Shown in pieces: positions 1-8,213 of a stretch of 64,000 bases of DNA. Source of the stretch: Sheuella amnicola (GTDB taxonomy: Bacteria > Pseudomonadota > Gammaproteobacteria > Burkholderiales > Burkholderiaceae_B). Where the stretch lies: positions 62,001 to 126,000 of the forward strand of contig NZ_JAAGRN010000002.1 of NCBI RefSeq assembly GCF_010499255.1. Direction: 5' to 3'. The notes below the pieces were generated by a model. It searched no databases, was not told where the DNA came from, and worked only from the letters and a program-made list of their open reading frames with translations. The translations under genes and the position numbers were made by a program. Each line of letters starts with the position of its first letter. Within the stretch, counting starts at the first letter, position 1.

Positions 1-691
1 TCTCTGCGACATCTTCGGGATCGCCCAATCTTCGCAAAGCGGTCTCCTGAATAATCGCGTCATTAGTCGCTTGGGATGCTGTTCGCATTAATGGCGTGTT
101 GATGCGACCAGGCGCAATCGCATTGACCGTAATTCCATGCGGACCCAATTCGCCGGCCAGATCACGTGTCATGCCAATCAAAGCTGCTTTTGTTGTTCCA
201 TAATGCGCCGCAGTGAAAGACACGAAAAATTTGGCGGCAACAGAGGACATATTCACGATGCTGCCAAAACGTTGTTCCACCATTGATGGAGCAACGAGTC
301 TTGACCAATTGAATGCGCCGTGCAGATTGACTCCCACAACCCGCATCCACTCCGAAGGATCCATCTCCCAGAAGTTTGCCGGCTTACCGTTCACCTTAGG
401 AGATATGCCCGCATTGTTGATCAACGTGTCCATATCACTACTCAAAGCGCGACGCAGCTGCTCAAGCGCACTAGCACACTGTCCATAATCCGATACATCC
501 GCTGTCGCCCAGGCCACATCCGCACCCAGTGCGCGCAGTGACTCCGAATGCGCTTCCAAAGCTTCGGCGTTGACATCTACAACCGCAAGTTTTGCGCCTT
601 CCTGAGCATACTGCCGGGAAATACTGGCGCCTATTCCGCTCGCGGCGCCCGTGACAAGAACTGTACGACCCTGATGACGATTTGGCGTCAT
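1..691 (-). CDS. SDR family oxidoreductase, 3' end off the left edge
   Basis: About 230 codons of a short-chain dehydrogenase/reductase are visible; the C-terminus lies outside the window. Reading from ATG at 691 gives MTPNRHQGRTVLVTGAASG, with the Rossmann TGAASGIG nucleotide loop near residue 15, NNAG in the middle, and the catalytic Y-x3-K in HYGTTKAAL followed by PGRINTP. These are classical SDR features. The start lies one base beyond the livF stop, so it is probably the last gene of the liv operon. It is expected to be a cytoplasmic NAD(P)-dependent dehydrogenase; its substrate cannot be assigned, but the context suggests a catabolic step on whatever the Liv system imports. Confidence 0.88.
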   Translation of the reverse strand, partial: MTPNRHQGRTVLVTGAASGIGASISRQYAQEGAKLAVVDVNAEALEAHSESLRALGADVAWATADVSDYGQCASALEQLRRALSSDMDTLINNAGISPKVNGKPANFWEMDPSEWMRVVGVNLHGAFNWSRLVAPSMVEQRFGSIVNMSSVAAKFFVSFTAAHYGTTKAALIGMTRDLAGELGPHGITVNAIAPGRINTPLMRTASQATNDAIIQETALRRLGDPEDVAE

Positions 692-692
692 G

Positions 693-1397
693 TTAAATCC
701 CCAAATAAGCTTTCTTGATGTGCGGATTCTCCAGCAATTCTTTGCCTGTACCGGTCATTGTGATTTCGCCGTTTTCAAGCACATAGCCTCGATCGGCGAT
801 TTTCAGCGTATGCACGATATTTTGTTCGACAATCAGCACGGTCATGCCCATATCGACGATACGATCTATCACGTCAAACACCTGCGATACCAGCAATGGA
901 GACAGTCCAAGCGATGGCTCATCGAACATCAACAAAGAGGGATTAGCCATCATGCCGCGCGCAATCGCAACCATTTGCTGCTCTCCACCGGACAAGCTGC
1001 CGGCGAATTGACCAAGCCTTTCACGCACACGAGGGAAAATCTCGAGAACTTCTTCCATGCGTTGATCGACCACGCCACGAGCTGATTTTTTAAATGCGCC
1101 CATGAGCAAATTATCTTTTACCGATATGAATGGAAAAAGTTGCCGACCTTCCGGGATCATCGTGATTCCGGCATTCACAATCTGATCCGAGCCCAATCCA
1201 TTGATCTGATGACCTTCGAATTCGATTTTTCCGGATGTGGGTTTGACGATGCCGCATATCGTGCGCAGCGTTGTTGTCTTGCCGGCTCCATTCGCGCCAA
1301 CGATCGTAACAACCTCGCCCTTGTTCACTTCAAGCGAGATGTTACGAATAATTTCGGTGCCGCCATAACCGGCAGAAACCCCTTGCAACTTAAGCAT
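693..1397 (-). CDS. livF: LivF-type ABC transporter ATP-binding protein
   Basis: This is a 234-aa ATPase of the branched-chain amino acid/amide (HAAT) importer family. It shows Walker A GANGAGKTT, signature LSGGEQQMVAIARG and Walker B LLMFDEPSLGL, and ends in YLGI as LivF proteins do. I chose ATG at 1397 (MLKLQGVSAGYGG) rather than the in-frame ATG at 1415, because AAGGA lies eight bases upstream and the start then overlaps the LivMG stop by only 8 bp, indicating translational coupling. It should form the ATPase pair with the LivG domain of the upstream fusion. Substrate class is inferred from family only. Confidence 0.93.
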   Translation of the reverse strand: MLKLQGVSAGYGGTEIIRNISLEVNKGEVVTIVGANGAGKTTTLRTICGIVKPTSGKIEFEGHQINGLGSDQIVNAGITMIPEGRQLFPFISVKDNLLMGAFKKSARGVVDQRMEEVLEIFPRVRERLGQFAGSLSGGEQQMVAIARGMMANPSLLMFDEPSLGLSPLLVSQVFDVIDRIVDMGMTVLIVEQNIVHTLKIADRGYVLENGEITMTGTGKELLENPHIKKAYLGI

Positions 1398-3168
1398 GTG
1401 AATATTCCTTACCAAGATAGGCTTCGATCACTCGAGGATCGCTCACCACATCGCGCGGGGCACCTTCTTTCAATACGCTGCCTGAATTAATCACAACCAC
1501 GCGATCCGACAACTGCATCACGGCTTGCATGATGTGCTCAATCATCAGGACGGACACTCCGGAATCGCGAACGCGACGGATGATTTCAATCGCTTTGGAA
1601 ACATCGGCGGGATTTAACCCGGCCAACACTTCATCCAACAATAAAACACGCGGCTTGGTCGCAAGGGCACGTGCCATTTCGAGACGCTTCATGCCACCAA
1701 CAGTCAGATTTTTGGCGCGAATCTCCAACAGAGGAGTCAGATCAGTCAATTGCGCCACCTGGCGGGCGATTGAGGCCGCCTCGGACGGAGAGCTTGTGTT
1801 CATGAACGCGCCCAACATGATATTTTCCATTACCGTCAGATCGGCAAATGGCTGGGCAATCTGGAATGTCCTGCCGATTCCGGCTTTTGCAAACTCCACT
1901 GGGTTTGTGGGCGATGTCCATTTGCCGTCCGGCAGACGCACCCTGATATCGCCACTATTGGGACGTAAAAATCCAGACAACTGGTTAAACACTGTCGTCT
2001 TACCGGCGCCATTTGGACCAATCACCCCAAGGATTTCCCCCTCATGCAACGACAAGGACACGTTGTTTGTTGCATGGAGACCGCCAAAGTAGAGATTCAG
2101 ATTATCTGTTACCAGAATCGGTTCGCCAATGGTTTTGGAATCATTCTTTTTAGGCAATGCAAATTCTGTAGTAACCGCCGAAATTTGACGACGTCCTCCT
2201 GGTAGTGAGTCGACCCAACGTCCAAATGCCAGGCCAAAACGCCCCACCAAGCCTTTGGGTATTGTCAATACGACAATAACCAAAACAACGCCATACACAA
2301 GGCCATGAAAACCATTACCGAAGTCAGCCAACCATCCGCGCGCCAACTCGGCGATCGGCAATACCAGTACGGTACCGACCAAAGGACCAAATACAGTACC
2401 CAGTCCTCCAATCAACGCAAACATGGCAACTTGAATCGATAGCTCAAGAGAAAACGCCGATGATGGGTCAATAAAACCAAGATACATGGCATGAAAGCTA
2501 CCAACCACACTGGTCAATGCGGCCGAGATCATGACAGCGATCAGCTTAACCTTAACCGGGTTAATGCCCACAGCCAATGCAGCATCTTCCCTTTCACGTA
2601 CGGCGACTAGGTAATAGCCCAGACGCGAATTCTTGATCATCTGGGAGACCAGCATCGTCAGGACAAGAAAGCCGAACCCGATCAGTAAGTACACCCACTT
2701 TTCGCGAACCATCATCCATTCGAGTCCTCGCTTAAGAGGTGGCGCCAATCCGGCCGCGCCCCCAGTCAGGTCTTTCTGGTGGATGGCAACAAGTCTGATC
2801 ACCTCCAGCACTGCGATCGTCGCCAATGCAAAGAATGGTCCCCGCAGGCGGAAGCAAGGGTAACTGATCAAAACAGAAACCACAACGGAAATCAGCGCCC
2901 CTAACAACATGCCAATCCATGGCGAAACGCCAAACTGCATCATCAACAATACGGCAGCATACGAACCAATGCCGTAAAAAACCGCATGCCCAAGCGAGAG
3001 TTGACCCGCAAACCCTCCGACGATGTTCCATGCTGTTGCAAGTGCCGCAAAAATAAACAGCAGCACAAAGATGTGATAAACGAAGGGTGAATTCGACGCG
3101 ATTGGCACAACCAACAGCAAAGCCATCGCGATCAAGGTGACATACACCCTGGGATTAAAAATATTCAT
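1390..3168 (-). CDS. LivM-LivG fusion: ABC permease plus ATP-binding domain
   Basis: A single 592-aa protein joins a LivM-type membrane permease (about residues 1-325, eight or more hydrophobic segments, GGFAGQLSLGH motif near the N-terminus) to a LivG-type ATPase (about 348-592; Walker A GPNGAGKTT, signature TVGGMKRLEMARAL, Walker B VLLLDEVLAGL). The signature lacks the canonical LSGGQ form, which is typical of LivG. I chose ATG at 3168 with AAAGG upstream, 13 bp after the livH stop; the longer reading from 3207 would overlap livH. Both domains look intact, so the fusion is not a truncation. It should sit in the inner membrane with LivH and LivF. Confidence 0.92.
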   Translation of the reverse strand: MNIFNPRVYVTLIAMALLLVVPIASNSPFVYHIFVLLFIFAALATAWNIVGGFAGQLSLGHAVFYGIGSYAAVLLMMQFGVSPWIGMLLGALISVVVSVLISYPCFRLRGPFFALATIAVLEVIRLVAIHQKDLTGGAAGLAPPLKRGLEWMMVREKWVYLLIGFGFLVLTMLVSQMIKNSRLGYYLVAVREREDAALAVGINPVKVKLIAVMISAALTSVVGSFHAMYLGFIDPSSAFSLELSIQVAMFALIGGLGTVFGPLVGTVLVLPIAELARGWLADFGNGFHGLVYGVVLVIVVLTIPKGLVGRFGLAFGRWVDSLPGGRRQISAVTTEFALPKKNDSKTIGEPILVTDNLNLYFGGLHATNNVSLSLHEGEILGVIGPNGAGKTTVFNQLSGFLRPNSGDIRVRLPDGKWTSPTNPVEFAKAGIGRTFQIAQPFADLTVMENIMLGAFMNTSSPSEAASIARQVAQLTDLTPLLEIRAKNLTVGGMKRLEMARALATKPRVLLLDEVLAGLNPADVSKAIEIIRRVRDSGVSVLMIEHIMQAVMQLSDRVVVINSGSVLKEGAPRDVVSDPRVIEAYLGKEYSHA

Positions 3169-3181
3169 CACTATTGCACCT

Positions 3182-4057
3182 TTATTCGGAACCGCGACCC
3201 AGGCCAAGCAGGCCAGTGGGACGAATAATCAGGATCCCGATAAAAATCAGGAAGTACACCACTTCTTTCAAATCCGGAGCGATGTAATAACCAGCAAGAC
3301 TATCGACCAACCCGATAATCATTGAACCAAGGAACGCACCACTCAGGCTACCAAGTCCGCCGAGCACAACCACGACAAACGCGGTCAGCACAAAAAAACT
3401 ACCCACGGTTGGAAACACCGGATACTGGGGGAGCAATAAGCCCGATGCCAAACCAAGGCAGGCGCAGCCTAAACCGAAAGCGAAGATATAAATTCGTTCA
3501 ACGTTTACGCCCATCAACTGTGCGGCATAACGATGCTGGGCCGTTGCACGCACCGCCCGACCCAGATATGTCGAGTGCAAGAACCAATGCAACAGGAGCA
3601 TCAAGACAATCGAAACGCAAAATGTAATCAGCTGACCGGAAACGATCGTCAGCGATCCGAACTTCAGCGTACTGGAGCTCACGTCGTTAAGCTTGACTGA
3701 GAATACATCAGCTCCGAACATGAGCAATGCCAGATTCAACAAAGCGGTCGATATGCCGACTGTCGCAAAGATCTGAATATGAGGATCCGCGGAGAGCAAA
3801 GGCTGAATAATGAAGCGCTGCATCATCGCGCCACCAACAAACAGGATGACGATTACCGGCACGATTGCCGCGTAGGGATGCAACCCTAATTTTTGATACA
3901 ACAGATAAACGGCATACATGCCGATCATCAGAAATTCACCGTGCGCGAAATTCACCACGCGAACGATACCGAAAATCAATGTCAACCCGACACTGATAAT
4001 CGCCAATGTGCCGCCCAGCAGCAATCCATTGACAACAAGCTGAATAAAAATATCCAT
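3182..4057 (-). CDS. livH: LivH-type ABC transporter permease
   Basis: This is a 291-aa inner-membrane permease with about eight hydrophobic segments. The N-terminus (LLGGTLAIISVGLTLIFGI, then VVNFAHGEFLMIGMYA) carries the conserved NFAHGE motif of LivH, and the C-terminal part has VVVVLGGLGSLSGAFLG and IIRPTGLLG. It heterodimerises with the LivM half of the downstream fusion to form the translocation pore of a branched-chain amino acid/amide/aromatic acid importer. It lies between the binding protein gene (64 bp upstream, separated by a strong hairpin) and the LivMG fusion. Confidence 0.94.
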   Translation of the reverse strand: MDIFIQLVVNGLLLGGTLAIISVGLTLIFGIVRVVNFAHGEFLMIGMYAVYLLYQKLGLHPYAAIVPVIVILFVGGAMMQRFIIQPLLSADPHIQIFATVGISTALLNLALLMFGADVFSVKLNDVSSSTLKFGSLTIVSGQLITFCVSIVLMLLLHWFLHSTYLGRAVRATAQHRYAAQLMGVNVERIYIFAFGLGCACLGLASGLLLPQYPVFPTVGSFFVLTAFVVVVLGGLGSLSGAFLGSMIIGLVDSLAGYYIAPDLKEVVYFLIFIGILIIRPTGLLGLGRGSE

Positions 4058-4082
4058 GACGATCCAATCAATCGGACAAAAT

Positions 4083-4108
4083 AATGGAGGGACATCCGTC
4101 CCTCCATT
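4083..4108 (-). terminator. hairpin between binding protein and livH (attenuator or RNA-processing stem)
   Basis: An 11-bp perfect stem (4083-4093 with 4098-4108) has a 4-base loop and GGAGGGAC arms. On the minus strand it is followed by ATTTTGTCC. It sits between the stop of the binding protein gene and the livH start. Such stems commonly protect or partly terminate the transcript so that the binding protein is made in excess over the membrane components; that role is inferred. Confidence 0.65.
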
Positions 4109-4121
4109 GGTCTAGCAAAGA

Positions 4122-5339
4122 TTACTTACCGACTTGACCGACAACAGGTGCAGCCACTGCAGCCTCTTTCGGGTAAACCGTGGTCAACTTGCCATCCAGC
4201 CATTGCATGACCGATGGCAAAGCGCGTGTGTTCTGACCGCTTTTATCAAACTTGGCACCCCAACCGGTCGATGTTTTACCTACCGGGACATCGACTGCCA
4301 GCACCGCAGTGCGAATCTTTTCTGGATCCATGGTGCCGGCTTTCTGAATCGCGTCAAAGAAAATCAGTGCGCCAGTGTAGTTTGCCAGGCTGTGACCCGA
4401 ACGCGGAGGCGTGCCGTATTTTGCTTCATAAGCTTTGACGAATGCGCCCAAACCAGGGGCACCGGCCTCATTGGTCAGGTATTGCGTAAAGTCGATGTCA
4501 AATACGCCGTGCATGTTATTGGCACCTGCCGCATTTACGGTATCCTGAGTCGAATATCCGCCGCCAGCACCGATCACCGCGCGAGGCTTGAAGTCTGCTT
4601 CCTTCATTTGACGGAAGAACAGCACAGTATCGTTCTGATAAGAAGTCTGTAGAACGACATCAACCTTCGAACCCTTCAAACGCAGTATCATGGACGATAA
4701 ATCAACTGCCTTAGCCGAGTAAGGCAACACTTCCACTACGTTCAAGCCTGCCTTTTTGGCAGCTTCAGTCTGATACTTGGCAACGGTCGTACCATACAAC
4801 GCATCTTCATGCACGATCGCGACACGCAAATCTGATGGCTTGACTTTCAATCCTGGAGCAATAATTTCATTGATCACATCAATGGTGCGATCAGCGAAGT
4901 TCCTGGATGTCGGATTCGTACGGAATACATACTCGTATCCACGCTCAGTAATAGGATCGGAAATGGCACCCAACTCAAAGTAAGGTACACCCTCTTTTTC
5001 GCTTACTTGTGTCGCAGCAAAGGAAATGGGCGAGGCGTAGCTTCCGAAGATGGCCTGAACCTTATCTACCGAAATCAGACGACGAGCAGAGCCGACTGCC
5101 TGATTGGCATCCACCGCATCTGATTTGAATACTTGGATCTTTTTACCCAGCAAACCGCCCTCGGCATTACGCTTCTCTACAGCAAGTTCAAAACCACGGA
5201 AACTTTCATCACCCAATAAGGCCAGCCCCCCGCTTAGGGGGTACAGGGCTCCGAGGCGAACCGTATTTTGAGCGCTGGCGATACCGGTCACGCCCACAAG
5301 CGCAAGCGTCATTGCGCCAAGGATTTTTTTAAGCTTCAT
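4122..5339 (-). CDS. ABC transporter periplasmic binding protein, LivK/Peripla_BP_6 type
   Basis: This 405-aa secreted protein begins MKLKKILGAMTLALVGVTG with signal peptidase cleavage after ASA (ASAQNTVRLG). The mature part opens with VRLGALYPLSGGLALLGDESFRGFELAVE, the standard start of type I periplasmic binding proteins for amino acids and amides. I chose ATG at 5339, which has GGAG at the right distance; the longer reading from 5396 adds an implausible hydrophobic leader. It is the first gene of the leftward Liv operon and should deliver ligand to LivH/LivMG/LivF. The ligand is unknown; many members bind aromatic acids or short-chain amides rather than leucine. Confidence 0.93.
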   Translation of the reverse strand: MKLKKILGAMTLALVGVTGIASAQNTVRLGALYPLSGGLALLGDESFRGFELAVEKRNAEGGLLGKKIQVFKSDAVDANQAVGSARRLISVDKVQAIFGSYASPISFAATQVSEKEGVPYFELGAISDPITERGYEYVFRTNPTSRNFADRTIDVINEIIAPGLKVKPSDLRVAIVHEDALYGTTVAKYQTEAAKKAGLNVVEVLPYSAKAVDLSSMILRLKGSKVDVVLQTSYQNDTVLFFRQMKEADFKPRAVIGAGGGYSTQDTVNAAGANNMHGVFDIDFTQYLTNEAGAPGLGAFVKAYEAKYGTPPRSGHSLANYTGALIFFDAIQKAGTMDPEKIRTAVLAVDVPVGKTSTGWGAKFDKSGQNTRALPSVMQWLDGKLTTVYPKEAAVAAPVVGQVGK

Positions 5340-5523
5340 TTCGTCTCCAAATAGCATGTGAAGTGGTAAGACCAGTATAAATAGAAGTCTGACCAAAATT
5401 TATAGGTAATTACCCTTTACCCGGAAGGAGTTCATTGTTTCGAAACATCAACAGAGGAGAATGAGTCTGTAACGGCAATGAAGGTTAAACTACTCTTTAT
5501 GTGAAGCAACTTCCGGATACCTC

Positions 5524-7092
5524 ATGAATTCTTCAACTTCTCCAGAATCGAATGTTTCCGGGAATTCCAAACTGTCTCGGTTTTGCAATCTTGATCCCAA
5601 TAATGCGCAACAACTCAAAATAGCAACACTCGCATACATCGGGTTCAATTTTTTACTGTGGACCGTACTGGCGATTCTTAGTCAAACGGCTCCCCACAAA
5701 GATAATGTGGAAGAGCTCTTCTGGATCCAGCACTTCGACTGGGGCTATCCGAAGTTCGGACCGATCTCTACCTGGTGGGTTTATGCCTGGGTGTCTCTTT
5801 TAGGAAGATCTTTCTGGGTGACTTATGTCGCGGGTCAGATCAATGTGGCCCTCATGCTACTGGTGGTCTGGCGCATTAGTCTCTTGATCATGAGCCCGGC
5901 ACGCGCCTTGATGGCGGTTGTCCTGACATCCTTAATCACTTATCACAGCATTAACGGAATACAGGCCAGTTCAAACTTGCTGCAACTGTTTCCGACAGCT
6001 CTTTTTCTATGGTCGCTGCTTTTAGCGGTTAGGAACCAAAACTGGTGGCGCTGGGTATTGGTTGGCGTGACTGGCGCAATTTGCCTACTTACCAAATATA
6101 GTGCCGGAATCTGGTTTGCCGTCATGGGCATTTGGGTGCTCACCGACTCAAGAATGCATAGCCTGAAAGCAATGAAAGGCGTTTTTATCGCGATTGCCGC
6201 CGGGGTGATAGCAACGATCCCACATATTCTCTGGCTAATTCGGGAAAATGCGCCAACTATTCAATATATGCGCTTTCAAGTCAGTGGCGAAATCAACCAC
6301 ATGTCACAAGTCGCCAAATTCATTGCGAGCCAGATGGGAAAGCTTTCCCCCATCATCATTGCCCTTCTTGTCTTGAATTTCACATTCAGAAGGGGACCGC
6401 ACGACATGATGGCTCCCGATGTGAAAATCGATCAACCCAAAGAAATGCGGTTTATCGCATTTGCAGCTATCGGCCCAATGTTGCTGACCTCGCTATTGGG
6501 TACTGCCTTTATCAGTTTGCATGCAAACTGGGCAACATCGTACTTCATCATGCTTGGTGCGTTTGCGTTGCGCTGGGTGCCTTTGGTTAACGAGCGTCGC
6601 GCCCTGAAACAGGTTCTGCGGATTGGTTTGGCGCTCAACATCACGATCGCCTGTGGCACTGCTCTTTATTACGGACTGGTCGCTGACTTGATGAGCAAAA
6701 CCCCAAGGGCGAATTTTCCGGCTAAGCAACTAGGCTCTAAAGTCGACCAAATCTGGAAAGAGCATAGTGAAGGGCCATTCAAAATCGTGATTGGTGAAAC
6801 CTGGATTGCCGGTGTTGCTTCGGTTATGTCCAAACATCAACCTCTTGTCGTTCCTTATGGCAACTATGCCGAAGCCGCAGCAGTCAATCCTGAGTTGGTC
6901 CGAAGATGCGGTGCGATGGTTCTTGTCGATCCAAGCGAAGGTAAACTTAATCCCAACATGCGGGCATTTCTGGAGCGCGCGGCGAAAAATGGATCATTTA
7001 ATATTCCATGGAATCGCTTTAAACAAAAACCGCTATATGAAGTGAATTGGGCGATTATCGAACCCGAAATAAAAAATGCTTGTCCACAATGA
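5524..7092 (+). CDS. GT39-like membrane glycosyltransferase (ArnT/PMT superfamily)
   Basis: This is a 522-aa polytopic protein with about ten to twelve hydrophobic segments and a soluble C-terminal domain. After the first membrane segment comes DNVEELFWIQHFDWGYPKFG, matching the acidic loop and H-x2-WGY pattern of glycosyltransferase family 39, which uses polyprenyl-phosphate sugars on the periplasmic side. LLTKYSAGIWF is another GT39-type motif. A single run of hydrophobic segments and good length argue that it is intact. Its stop overlaps the next start (ATGA, 7089-7092), so it is co-translated with an LptF-like LPS permease, which suggests a lipid A or envelope glycan acceptor. The acceptor itself is not determined. 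Confidence 0.82.
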   Translation: MNSSTSPESNVSGNSKLSRFCNLDPNNAQQLKIATLAYIGFNFLLWTVLAILSQTAPHKDNVEELFWIQHFDWGYPKFGPISTWWVYAWVSLLGRSFWVTYVAGQINVALMLLVVWRISLLIMSPARALMAVVLTSLITYHSINGIQASSNLLQLFPTALFLWSLLLAVRNQNWWRWVLVGVTGAICLLTKYSAGIWFAVMGIWVLTDSRMHSLKAMKGVFIAIAAGVIATIPHILWLIRENAPTIQYMRFQVSGEINHMSQVAKFIASQMGKLSPIIIALLVLNFTFRRGPHDMMAPDVKIDQPKEMRFIAFAAIGPMLLTSLLGTAFISLHANWATSYFIMLGAFALRWVPLVNERRALKQVLRIGLALNITIACGTALYYGLVADLMSKTPRANFPAKQLGSKVDQIWKEHSEGPFKIVIGETWIAGVASVMSKHQPLVVPYGNYAEAAAVNPELVRRCGAMVLVDPSEGKLNPNMRAFLERAAKNGSFNIPWNRFKQKPLYEVNWAIIEPEIKNACPQ

Positions 7093-8213
7093 ATTTATTT
7101 AAAAAATCCGTTATTTCCGAAACACTGAGTCACTTCAGTGTGGTTGTTTCCACGCTGATTGTGATTTGGCTGAGCGTCATCCTTGTGCGCCTGATCGGTG
7201 AGGCGGCAGCTGGACGCATCGGGGTGGATATCGTTGTAGGTCTGGCGATTTTTACGACTCTCGCGGCTCTACCGACCATTCTGACCGTGTCGCTTTTCAT
7301 TGGCGTATTAACGACCATCTCACGCAACTACCGTGAATCGGAAATGGTCGTATGGTTCGCAAGCGGGATGTCATTGCTTAATTTAATCAATCCAGTGCTT
7401 CGTGTCGCCGTGCCGATCATGATAGCGATTGCCGGTCTGACCTTATATGTCACGCCATGGGCGAATCGACAGATCGAAGACTATCGCGCGCGCTTTGAGA
7501 TGCGATCCGATGTTTCAAAAATTACGCCAGGTCAATTTTTTGAAACCGAGGGGGGAAAACGCGTTGTTTTCACTGAAAGCTCTGAAACCGATGACACATC
7601 ACTTGGTCAGGTTTTCATGCGCATCTTGGATCAACAATGGTTGATTGTTGTTACCGCCACCTCCGCCCATACTGAAATCATGCCCAATGGTGACCGATTT
7701 CTCGTGCTGGAAAAAGGGTATCGATATGATTTAAAACCCGGCACGGCGGAAATGAAACTCGCTGAATTCGATGCCTTTGGAGTACGCATCGAACGCAAAG
7801 ATGGTGAAGAATCCATGAATCAGGCTCGCAACAAGGCCTTAGCAAACCGCCGCGCGAGACCCACCATGCTACTGATTGGAGACAGCGAAAACGGCTCATG
7901 GGGACAAATCATGTGGCGTATCGCCATTCCGCTTGCTGCGCTTAACCTTGCCTTGCTGGCAATACCTATCGGCGCTGTAAATCCGCGCATGGGGCGCTCG
8001 GGCAATCTGCTGATTGCAGGTCTGGTAGCCATGCTTTATTTAAATTTGATAAACATTTCCCAAGGCTGGATTATTCACGGCAAATTGCCATTTAGCATCG
8101 GTGTCTGGCTGGTTCACATACTATTTGCCATTGTGACTGCCATCCTGCTCTGGTGGCGCATGCGTGTGAAAAAACCTAAGCCACCGGTTGTGGACAATTT
8201 AAATCTGGTTTAG
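7089..8213 (+). CDS. lptF: LptF-like LPS export permease (YjgP/YjgQ family)
   Basis: This is a 374-aa inner-membrane protein with hydrophobic segments near residues 15-40, 50-85 and 95-125, a periplasmic beta-rich domain in the middle (GQFFETEGGKRVVFTES), and three further membrane segments at the C-terminus. This is the LptF/LptG layout; with LptB they extract LPS from the inner membrane. PGQFFE and PLAALNLALLAIPIG are typical LptF stretches. I chose ATG at 7089, which overlaps the preceding stop, over the in-frame start at 7047. Neither lptG nor the usual neighbour pepA is adjacent, which is unusual. The 3' end overlaps the convergent gene by 38 bp. Confidence 0.85.
   Translation: MNLFKKSVISETLSHFSVVVSTLIVIWLSVILVRLIGEAAAGRIGVDIVVGLAIFTTLAALPTILTVSLFIGVLTTISRNYRESEMVVWFASGMSLLNLINPVLRVAVPIMIAIAGLTLYVTPWANRQIEDYRARFEMRSDVSKITPGQFFETEGGKRVVFTESSETDDTSLGQVFMRILDQQWLIVVTATSAHTEIMPNGDRFLVLEKGYRYDLKPGTAEMKLAEFDAFGVRIERKDGEESMNQARNKALANRRARPTMLLIGDSENGSWGQIMWRIAIPLAALNLALLAIPIGAVNPRMGRSGNLLIAGLVAMLYLNLINISQGWIIHGKLPFSIGVWLVHILFAIVTAILLWWRMRVKKPKPPVVDNLNLV

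Noticed and set aside
1390-3168. LivM-LivG fusion as an artefact of a missed frameshift
   Set aside because: The reading frame is continuous through both domains with a sensible linker, and LivM-LivG fusions are known in this bacterial group.
4134-4652. Plus-strand open frame of 172 codons within the Liv receptor gene
   Set aside because: It is antisense to a well-supported receptor, with no ribosome site and no recognisable motifs.
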